This document shows, piece by piece, positions 15,966-23,458 of a DNA stretch of 32,335 nucleotides; position 1 is the stretch's first letter; the number at the start of each line of letters is the position of its first letter. This stretch comes from an uncultured Woeseiaceae bacterium. Lineage in GTDB: Bacteria > Pseudomonadota > Gammaproteobacteria > Steroidobacterales > Woeseiaceae. The notes below the pieces were generated by a model. The model searched no databases. It worked only from the letters and a program-made list of their open reading frames with translations, and was not told the DNA's origin. The position numbers and the translations under genes were made by a program. The stretch covers positions 27,084 through 59,418 of the forward strand of contig CAMYOJ010000030.1 of the NCBI GenBank assembly GCA_947259985.1, given 5' to 3'.

Positions 15966-16975
15966 GTTGAATCCACTCCGCGTCCGAACACGCGCGGCTG
16001 CGTGTATCGATCGATGAGCGGTGTTGCGGCGTTCATAAGAAGGATCGCGTACATGACGCCTTCCGGGAGACCGCCAAAAACGCGAATCAATATGACCAGC
16101 ACACCGACGCCGATGCCGAAGATCCAGGCACCCCTGGGAGTGACGGGCGACGTGACCGGGTCTGTCGCCATGTAGATCGCGCCCAGCATCAGGCCGCCCG
16201 AGAACAACGAGAACAATGGCGACGGAAAGCGTTCCCCGTCGAAAAGCGTCAGAACGGCCGAAAAAATGACAACGGTGAGCAGGATGCTCACGGGTATGCG
16301 CCAATCGAGATCGCGTCGCAACCAGAGGTAGATGCCACCAAGCAGCAACAGGAGCCCGCTCGTTTCGCCGAGCGAACCGCCGGTCCTGCCAAGCACGAGG
16401 TTCGCGAGCGGCGTCACTTCCTGCTCGAACTTCATCATGCCGAGCGGCGTTGCCGAGGTGACACCGTCAACCTGGGCCTGCATGAACGGCAACGCGAGAT
16501 TGCTTGCGTAAACATCCAGGAAGCCGCCGGCGGCCGGCACCCAGGTCGTCATGGCAATAGGAAACGTCGCCAGCAGGAACGCGCGACCGAGCAAAGCCGG
16601 GTTGAACAGGTTGTGCCCGAGGCCGCCCCAGATGACCTTGCCAAGGCTGATGGCGACGAATCCGCCGAGAAAGGCCATCCACATCGGCAGACCCGGCGGC
16701 AAAGTAAGGCCGAGCAACAGCCCGGTCAGCACACCCGTGGCATCGCGCAGCGACTCGCCGCGAGTCTCGCGCTTCGCAAACGTCACCTCGGCCAGTACGG
16801 CGCCCGCAATGCAGGACCCGATGACGAGAACTGCGCTCAATCCGAAGAACCACAGAGCTGCTCCTGTCGCGGGCAGCAACGCGTAGATGACATCGCGCAT
16901 GGCCCTGGGCGTCGTCATGCCCTGGCGCAGCAATGGCGCGTGGAACAGCAGGAGATCCGGGTCTTTCTTTTTCAC
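15962..16975 (-). CDS. rnfD: RnfD, membrane FMN subunit of the Rnf complex
   Basis: A 337-aa polytopic membrane protein. Family hallmarks are KVIWGGLGHNLFNPALLGRA in the middle and YMATDPVTSPVTPRG towards the end. The FMN-attachment region reads DGVTSATPLG, so the usual SGAT is TSAT here; the acceptor Thr is kept but the glycine is replaced. A GTG start at 16975 is chosen because GTGA overlaps the rnfC stop and the next codons (KKKDPDLLLFHAPLLRQ) resemble RnfD N-termini. Confidence 0.93.
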   Translation of the reverse strand: MKKKDPDLLLFHAPLLRQGMTTPRAMRDVIYALLPATGAALWFFGLSAVLVIGSCIAGAVLAEVTFAKRETRGESLRDATGVLTGLLLGLTLPPGLPMWMAFLGGFVAISLGKVIWGGLGHNLFNPALLGRAFLLATFPIAMTTWVPAAGGFLDVYASNLALPFMQAQVDGVTSATPLGMMKFEQEVTPLANLVLGRTGGSLGETSGLLLLLGGIYLWLRRDLDWRIPVSILLTVVIFSAVLTLFDGERFPSPLFSLFSGGLMLGAIYMATDPVTSPVTPRGAWIFGIGVGVLVILIRVFGGLPEGVMYAILLMNAATPLIDRYTQPRVFGRGVDST

Positions 16976-18312
16976 CCGTGGGACTCCTTGCGGTGGGTCA
17001 GGTCGTCCTTGGCCGTACGAATGAGTTGTACGATCGGGATATCCGACGGGCAGGCGAATGTGCAGCAGCCGCACTCGACACAATCGAAGACATGATGAGC
17101 CTTCATCTCGTCGAACATGCGGGCGCGGGCGAGGCGCGCGAAGCGCGACGGATTCAGGAAATACGGGCAGGCCTCGAGACACCGTCCGCAACGAATGCAG
17201 GGATATTCCTTGCGCCGGGAAGTTTGCTCCTCGGTGAAAACGAGCACGCCGGAGCAACCTTTGAGGACAGGAACGTCGAGACTCGCGATCGGTCGGCCCA
17301 TCATGGGTCCGCCCATGATGATCTCGCGCGTGCCGCCCTTGAGGCCGCCACAAAATCGCACCACGTCACGCACCGGCGTCCCGAGCGGCACGATCAGATT
17401 TGCAGGATAGGTCACGCCCGGGCCCGCGACGGTCACGATGCGTTCGATCAGCGGCATGCCGCGCAGAAAGTAGTCCGCAATCGCGACGATCGTGCCGACA
17501 TTGTTGACATTGACCCCGACGTCTCGCGGCAGCTGCCCGGCCGGTACCTCCTTGCCAAAGACGCTCTTAATCATCATTTTTTCGGCGCCCTGCGGGTACT
17601 TGACCTTCAACGGTACGACACGCACGGGCTGACCTGGACTGATGTGGTCGCAGAGGATTTCTATTGCGTCGGGCTTGTTGGATTCGACACCAATAATCGT
17701 CTCTTCGGCGCCAAGCTTCCGGCGCACGATCTCGGCGCCCTCGAGCAGCGCCGCGGGACGCTCGAGCATGAGCCGGTGATCATTGGTCAGGTAGGGTTCG
17801 CATTCCGCGCCGTTTATGAGCAGGTGCCGGATCCGCGTGCCGTCCGGCACCGACAGCTTTACATGCGACGGGAACGCAGCGCCTCCCATACCGACGATAC
17901 CCGCCATCTGCACTGCGTCGATGAATTCTTCGAGGGACAAGGATTGCCAGTCCATTGCCGGATCGGGTTCAACGCGCTGTGTCGCAAACGCATCAGCCTC
18001 GATCGCAATTGCCGGTGCAAAGCGGCCATCGACGCCCCGCAGATCGCCGATTTCGCGGACGGTCCCCGTGACGGGGCTGTGTAACGCCGTTGACACGAAG
18101 CCTCCTGGCTCGGCGATGAGCTGTCCGCGTCGTACCGCCTCTCCCGCGACGACAGCCGGCTTGCTCGGGACACCGATATGCTGGCCCAGTGGCATGACGT
18201 AGTCCTTGCCGAAGGGCACACGCTGTATCTCCAGGTCCTCGGTCTGCGATTTGTGGTGGGCCGGATGCACCCCGTGCTCGAAACTGCGGCGGAAAAGACG
18301 AAGAGGGCGCAC
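16972..18312 (-). CDS. rnfC: RnfC, NADH/electron-transfer subunit of the Rnf complex
   Basis: Peripheral subunit that links Rnf to NAD(H). The N-terminal FEHGVHPAHHK and PLGQHIGVPSKPAVVAGE segment is the RnfC signature, followed by the NuoF-like flavin/NAD region (LLINGAECEPYLTNDHRLM) and two [4Fe-4S] motifs, CIRCGRCLEACP and CVECGCCTFACPSDIP. About 446 residues with a GTG start at 18312, five bases after the upstream stop. The start is my choice among weak candidates: an earlier start would have to lie inside the preceding gene. It lacks the long Ala-rich C-terminal tail found in E. coli RsxC. Confidence 0.9.
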   Translation of the reverse strand: MRPLRLFRRSFEHGVHPAHHKSQTEDLEIQRVPFGKDYVMPLGQHIGVPSKPAVVAGEAVRRGQLIAEPGGFVSTALHSPVTGTVREIGDLRGVDGRFAPAIAIEADAFATQRVEPDPAMDWQSLSLEEFIDAVQMAGIVGMGGAAFPSHVKLSVPDGTRIRHLLINGAECEPYLTNDHRLMLERPAALLEGAEIVRRKLGAEETIIGVESNKPDAIEILCDHISPGQPVRVVPLKVKYPQGAEKMMIKSVFGKEVPAGQLPRDVGVNVNNVGTIVAIADYFLRGMPLIERIVTVAGPGVTYPANLIVPLGTPVRDVVRFCGGLKGGTREIIMGGPMMGRPIASLDVPVLKGCSGVLVFTEEQTSRRKEYPCIRCGRCLEACPYFLNPSRFARLARARMFDEMKAHHVFDCVECGCCTFACPSDIPIVQLIRTAKDDLTHRKESHG

Positions 18313-18317
18313 GAGTG

Positions 18318-21300
18318 TCAGTCTCGCTTCCGCGACGCGAGCTGCATCAGGCGACTGCGGATCTTGCCGGCGATCTCCGCCTCCGTCTTCTGCCGAAGGG
18401 CCTCGATGCGTTCCTCGGCCTCTTTGTGTTGCGCGGCGAGTTCGGCCTCGTGTTCGGCCGCCACCTCGGCTCGTATGTCCTGCTCGAGCCGGTCCGTAAA
18501 CGGTGTAACGACGCCGGCCAGTTCCTGCAAGGTCTGCCAGGTTTCGAGGCACTGCAGCGCCATATCAGTCATGGGCGATGCCACCGAGTAACGCAGCTCG
18601 CCGCTGCTCACGTACGGCGTCTTGCGCATGCGGCCCCTGGCATCCAGTTGTAGCCATTCGTGCAACGCTGTCGGCGTTGGCGCATCGTCGGTGAGCGGCT
18701 CGAAATAGCCCGCAAACCGCTCTTGTCCGAACGCCCAGTCGGCCGGCGTCAGCAGGGTCTCTTCGTGCTGAACCAGCGACTCGTGGGGCACCGGGTTGCC
18801 ATCGAGACTGATGCGCGAGCCGAATACGCCGTCGGCTTCAGGATCGTAACGATACAGCGGCATCGTCCGCGTGTTCGTTGCGAGCTCCGCCTGTTGCAGT
18901 GACTGTTCGCTGGCGAAGCCGTGGCGGCCCGGGCTAGGGGCGTACACCTGGATCAGCGCGGGTCCATCGAAGGCAAGCGCGCCCAGCATGCTGTCGCCGA
19001 GGTGTACCGGTTTGGCTACCGAAGTCTGCGCCACGAACGCATTGCGTTGCGCGAGCGCCAGCAGCCCGAGCTTCGCCCGACCGGCTGCTGCGCCGCTCAG
19101 GCCGAAGTCGAGCGCGTGCAGTACGAGTACCTTGACCGGTAAGCCGGAATTCAGCAGGGCGATCAACTGGCCGAGGCCCCGCCCGGCGAGCATTTCGTCG
19201 TTACCGACGAGCACGAGCGGCGGACACAGCTCGAATTCCCCGTCGCTGAGGTCCTGCCAGCGCAGGCTCGCGAGTTCTTCACGCTTCCAGTCGGCGCCAT
19301 CCGGTTGCTCGATTTCGATGCGCGCCTGTCGCAGCAGTCTTGCAAGTTCCTTGGTTTCGTCGAGGTGCCCTTCGATGAGGCCAGCGGCCAGTTGCGCGGC
19401 ATCGCCGCTCATGTCGATGAGTACCGGGGCCTGGAACGGGTTTTGCGGGAACGCGCCGGCCCAGGCGGCCGTGCTGCCACCAGCGACGGCCAGGCCATAG
19501 CGGGCCCGGCCGAGGCCGTGCTCGCCCTCGACCAATCGGTGATGCGCCGCCGTGATCTGATTCGACAACTCGATCAGCCTGAGGAGTTGCTCGGTGTCGA
19601 CCGACTGTGCACCTTCCGCCAGCGTTTGCAGGTCGACGCGCGGGCTCGTCGTACTCTTCAGTTTCTCGGATATGGCGTCGAGATCGTCGACGCTGCCGGA
19701 GAGCAATTCCCTGGTCAGTCCCGAGAGCGCCTCGCCGGCGTCGTGCAGTTCCTTCGCAAATCGCTGCATGAGGGGTTGCTGGTGATATTCGGTTGCCGCG
19801 AGCAGCAGGCGAACCGCCATTTTCTCGCCCGATCCGGCTTCAGCCGGATCCCCGCCCGCGAGCGCGAACTGGCAAAAACGCGACAACAACAGCGAGGCCA
19901 TCGGTCCGACTTCGTCGGCGACGCGATCGAGTGTTTCCGAAGCGGTATCCGGTGTGCGTGACCACGTCGACCAGACTTCACGCGCGCCGTCCAACAGATC
20001 GCCGTCCTGTTCGGCCAGGGCCAGGGCCGCCGGTTCGCAGCTGCTCACGCAGACGCCACAGGCCTTGCAGGCATCCGGGTTGATCGCCAGTGACAGCAGC
20101 TCCGCACTGTCTTTCCTGGCTGCCTCGGCATCGAGGAAGAAGGGCTTCGTAACCGAGACCGGCAGTGCCCCGAACTCGTCACGGATCATTTGCACGCCGT
20201 CACGAATTGCCTGTTTGCGTTCGTCCGGCAACGGCATTTTCTCTTCGAGCCACGAGAAAGCTTCGTCGAGCATCTCGCCAAACGATGCGGGTGCTGTTTC
20301 CACCCCTTTGTTACTGGCAATGATGCGTGACGCGAGTTTCGATGCGACCTGTCGCACCGCGTCTGCCCCCGTCGCGTTGATTCCTGCGTCGATCAGTGCC
20401 GTCGGCGATGCTGCGACGACACCGATGGCGCTGTCGGGGCAGTGCGTCCAGCAATTTCCGCAGCCCGTGCAGAGTGACGGCTCGAGGACCGGCAGCGTTT
20501 GGCGCGAGTGGCTGAAGTCGCTGAAGGTCGAACTTAAGGGTGGCATCGTACCGGTTGCCAGGTAAGGGCCGGCAGTCAGGCGCTCGGACTTGCCCTCGCG
20601 GTACGGCACGCCGAGTTGGTCCCAGAAGCGTGGCAGGCTCGCGTAGTGATCATCATCGCGACCGAGGTGACGCACGGTCGCGGGCACATCGCCTTCCCAG
20701 GCCTTATCGATGACTGCCGAATCTTCTTCGACGGCCGCGACCTGCTCGATACCGGCACGAAACGCGGCCATCAAAGCCTCGCGCCTGGCATCGTCAACGC
20801 CTTCCAGCATGCTCTCCCGCACAGAGATAAGCCGACGGATCCTGGCGTCGAGCAGCCCACTCTCGATCAACACGCCGAACAGTCCGCCCAACAGCGTTTC
20901 CCCGGCGTCGTCGCCCTGTGGTACGCGGTATCGTTGTGAAGAACCGGCAACGAGAATATCGCCGCTCGCGGACTCGACGGTGACGTCCGCGCTCAACCCG
21001 TCGCCGGGGTCCTCGAGTGAGTCGTCGCCGTGAGTGAGCCAGTCAACGCACGTCCCGGACCATTGCTGCCAGGTTAACGCAGGGCGGCTTCGAATGCGGC
21101 CACCGTTGATCTGGTGCAACAGGGCGCCCGTCGCGCCGAGAATGCTGTCGCTATCGCGGGCATGATGAATTGCCACAGTAAGCGTGTCGGGCTGACGCGC
21201 CTGCGGGACATCCGCTGCGGCACGAACACCCGTTTGGGCCACGTCGGGGTAGGCTCGACGCAGCGCATCGAGCAGTACCTCGCGTTTCGGCTGCTCGTCC

Positions 21301-22616
21301 GACGGGTCGTCGAACGCGAGGCCGAGGTAAAGCGGTGATTTCGTCGTATCGCGCGTGCAGAGTTCGATGATGTCCGCCAGGCGCAGCGGCAGACCACCCA
21401 CGCCATAGACGACGGTAGCGCATTCCGGCTGACTGCCGTTGTAATGTCTCGCCAGGCTTGCACGGACGTCGCGCGTGAGCGGTGTGTCGCCGGACAGCGG
21501 CGCGTCCAGGCGCTCGAGAACAAACACCTTCTCCCGTCCTGCAAGTGCCGCGGCCAGCGCTGCGCCAGGAAAAGGTCGCAGTGCGTGCAGGCCAATAACG
21601 CCCGCGCGTATCTTGTGCCGTTTTCTAAGATGATCGGCGGCAACACGCGCCGTTTCTATGGCAGCTCCCTGTGCAACGAGTACCATTTTCGCGTCATCCA
21701 GTTCATGGCGCGAGAGCATTTCGTAGCTTCGGCCCGTGCTGTCGGCGAATCGCCTGCAGGTCGCGGCCAGCGACTCCTCGACGAAGGCATCGAAGTAGGG
21801 GCCTCTGGCAAGCGCCCCCAACGCGAAGTTCGCGGGTTCAAACAATGCCCCGGTCAGTACGGGCTCGTCGAGATCGTGCCAGGCGGGAACGCGGCGTCGC
21901 GTTTCGCCGAACAGGAGTCTCTGCGCCTCCGTCGGCGATTCGATGAGCTGCCGCGTCGGACCGAGGATACTGCTGACCTGCGCGGGGGACAGCAGGCAGA
22001 CGTCCTGTACCGCGAGCGCGGTCTGTTCGCCATCCATGACCACGATTCCGGGCACGAGCGCTTCTTCGGCTACGCGCCGCGCGATAAAGGTGAAGTCCAC
22101 GGCTTGCTGCACGTTGGCGGCAAACAGCACGAAACACCCCGAATCGGCGCTCAGGTGAACGCTGTCGTGAGCGCTGCCCGGTGTCGAGCCATGTGCTGTG
22201 ATGGCGCGCGTCGCAAGGTGCAGTACCAGCGGCACGTGCTTGCCGGCCGCCGAAACGAGAAGATCCTGAGACGCTGCGATATCGGGGCCCGAGATAAATG
22301 CCGTCGCCCGGCGTCCGGCCAGCGCGAGTCCCGTCGCAGCCGCGATGATGCCGCGCGGACCTTCGGCCGTCTGCGCCGCCAGTGCTTCGCCGTAGAGGTT
22401 CGTGCTGCCGTGTTCGCCGAGCCATACCGCATCCGCCGCGGCGGCCGGGAATGAACCACCCAGAACCGCGTGACTGGCGATGCCCGCTTCGGACAGCGCG
22501 ACCGCAGAATTGCCATCGAGAACGGTGACCAGGCCCTGGTCGCGAATATCGGAACCGGCCGGTGCACCGAAGGCCTTGCGGTACCAGCGGACGGCAAATT
22601 CGCGCAGGCCCGGCAT
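18318..22616 (-). CDS. PFOR-like 1432-aa protein with two [4Fe-4S] sites and a degenerate thiamine domain
   Basis: Inserted between rnfB and rnfC. The domain order follows pyruvate:ferredoxin oxidoreductase (PFOR). A domain-I-like part contains ATRAITAHGS and DSVHLSADSGCFVLFA, matching the PFOR segment with RAIAAH. Then come domain-II- and gamma-like parts (ILGATGALLHQINGG), and a ferredoxin domain with CTGCGNCWTHCP near 713 and CKACGVCVSSCEP near 848. A domain-VI-like part follows at about 1050-1300, ending in MPLYRYDPEADG as in PFOR. The thiamine-binding GDG is replaced by VGNDEMLAG and the pyruvate-site YPITP is not recognisable, so it is unlikely to decarboxylate 2-oxoacids. A charged coiled coil ends the protein. 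ATG 22616 overlaps the rnfB stop by one base. I infer an electron relay between KorAB and Rnf. Confidence 0.82.
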   Translation of the reverse strand: MPGLREFAVRWYRKAFGAPAGSDIRDQGLVTVLDGNSAVALSEAGIASHAVLGGSFPAAAADAVWLGEHGSTNLYGEALAAQTAEGPRGIIAAATGLALAGRRATAFISGPDIAASQDLLVSAAGKHVPLVLHLATRAITAHGSTPGSAHDSVHLSADSGCFVLFAANVQQAVDFTFIARRVAEEALVPGIVVMDGEQTALAVQDVCLLSPAQVSSILGPTRQLIESPTEAQRLLFGETRRRVPAWHDLDEPVLTGALFEPANFALGALARGPYFDAFVEESLAATCRRFADSTGRSYEMLSRHELDDAKMVLVAQGAAIETARVAADHLRKRHKIRAGVIGLHALRPFPGAALAAALAGREKVFVLERLDAPLSGDTPLTRDVRASLARHYNGSQPECATVVYGVGGLPLRLADIIELCTRDTTKSPLYLGLAFDDPSDEQPKREVLLDALRRAYPDVAQTGVRAAADVPQARQPDTLTVAIHHARDSDSILGATGALLHQINGGRIRSRPALTWQQWSGTCVDWLTHGDDSLEDPGDGLSADVTVESASGDILVAGSSQRYRVPQGDDAGETLLGGLFGVLIESGLLDARIRRLISVRESMLEGVDDARREALMAAFRAGIEQVAAVEEDSAVIDKAWEGDVPATVRHLGRDDDHYASLPRFWDQLGVPYREGKSERLTAGPYLATGTMPPLSSTFSDFSHSRQTLPVLEPSLCTGCGNCWTHCPDSAIGVVAASPTALIDAGINATGADAVRQVASKLASRIIASNKGVETAPASFGEMLDEAFSWLEEKMPLPDERKQAIRDGVQMIRDEFGALPVSVTKPFFLDAEAARKDSAELLSLAINPDACKACGVCVSSCEPAALALAEQDGDLLDGAREVWSTWSRTPDTASETLDRVADEVGPMASLLLSRFCQFALAGGDPAEAGSGEKMAVRLLLAATEYHQQPLMQRFAKELHDAGEALSGLTRELLSGSVDDLDAISEKLKSTTSPRVDLQTLAEGAQSVDTEQLLRLIELSNQITAAHHRLVEGEHGLGRARYGLAVAGGSTAAWAGAFPQNPFQAPVLIDMSGDAAQLAAGLIEGHLDETKELARLLRQARIEIEQPDGADWKREELASLRWQDLSDGEFELCPPLVLVGNDEMLAGRGLGQLIALLNSGLPVKVLVLHALDFGLSGAAAGRAKLGLLALAQRNAFVAQTSVAKPVHLGDSMLGALAFDGPALIQVYAPSPGRHGFASEQSLQQAELATNTRTMPLYRYDPEADGVFGSRISLDGNPVPHESLVQHEETLLTPADWAFGQERFAGYFEPLTDDAPTPTALHEWLQLDARGRMRKTPYVSSGELRYSVASPMTDMALQCLETWQTLQELAGVVTPFTDRLEQDIRAEVAAEHEAELAAQHKEAEERIEALRQKTEAEIAGKIRSRLMQLASRKRD

Positions 22617-23458
22617 CAGCCCATCCTCGCCGGTCTGGCTTCCTGGTCCTGGAACTGCTCTTTTTCGAGCCAGACGATCGAATGTGTGGCGCAACGAAAT
22701 ACGGCGTCGGGTCTCGCCGGGCCGCCCGCCGAATAGTCGATGACCGGCAGATTATTTTCCATGCGAATCAGCCCCGGCGCAGCGTCGGCAACACACTTAC
22801 CGCAGGCGTCACAGGCCACGGAGCAAAGCTGGGTGGCCGCCTGTCCCGCCAGCGGAATATTGCACTGCACGAACAGGTTTTGCTTGATCGGCACGAGCTC
22901 GAACAGGTCTCTCGGACAGGCAGCGACGCAATCAGGGCAGGCGCGGCACTTGTCCGTGTCTACCTGTGGCAGTCCGTTCGCATTCATGTGAATGGCGTCG
23001 AAAGTGCAAGCGACTTCGCAGTCACCGAGTCCAAGGCAACCCCAGGCACAGCCCTTGCCGCCACCCGAGACTACGGCTGCAGCGCGGCAACCTTCGAATC
23101 CCTGGTATTCGGCGATCTGATGCGCCTGAAGACCACCACCGCCGCAGCGCAGCCTTGCAACAAGCTTCTCCTGCCGGCCCGCGTCGACTTCGAGATATTC
23201 GGCGATGCTTTCGATAGTGTCGTCCGTGCTGACAGTACACTGGCCGGGATCAACATCACCGCTGACCAGTTTTTCGGCGAACGGCAGGCAACCTGGCTGT
23301 CCGCAGGCGCCACAGTTGGTGCCCGGCAACATCTCATTGGTGGCCTCGATGCGCGGATCCTCGTCGACTTTCAGGAACCGCTGCGCGATCGCGAGAATTG
23401 CGCCGAAGAACAAGCCGATTCCGACCATGATCGCGGGCGCTGTCAGGAGACTGTTCAT
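22616..23458 (-). CDS. rnfB: RnfB, ferredoxin-like subunit of the Rnf complex (long form)
   Basis: Membrane-anchored iron-sulfur subunit taking electrons from ferredoxin. An N-terminal helix (PAIMVGIGLFFGAILAIAQ) is followed by NCGACGQPGCLPFAE, the RnfB cluster site, then three cysteine-rich blocks: CAWGCLGLGDCEVACTFDAI, CRACPDCVAACP and CSVACDACGKCVADAAP. At 280 aa it is longer than E. coli RsxB and has the GCLGLGDC block that I associate with clostridial and Bacteroidetes RnfB. One-base overlaps couple it to the 806-aa gene upstream and to the PFOR-like gene downstream. Confidence 0.94.
   Translation of the reverse strand: MNSLLTAPAIMVGIGLFFGAILAIAQRFLKVDEDPRIEATNEMLPGTNCGACGQPGCLPFAEKLVSGDVDPGQCTVSTDDTIESIAEYLEVDAGRQEKLVARLRCGGGGLQAHQIAEYQGFEGCRAAAVVSGGGKGCAWGCLGLGDCEVACTFDAIHMNANGLPQVDTDKCRACPDCVAACPRDLFELVPIKQNLFVQCNIPLAGQAATQLCSVACDACGKCVADAAPGLIRMENNLPVIDYSAGGPARPDAVFRCATHSIVWLEKEQFQDQEARPARMG

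Noticed and set aside
18318..22616. Calling the large protein an active pyruvate:ferredoxin oxidoreductase
   Set aside because: The thiamine GDG motif and YPITP segment are not present, while korB next door has the full thiamine motif.
22617..22694. Upstream in-frame start for the PFOR-like gene
   Set aside because: It would overlap rnfB by 79 bases and adds a non-conserved, Arg-rich stretch; ATG 22616 overlaps the rnfB stop by one base, as at the other operon junctions.
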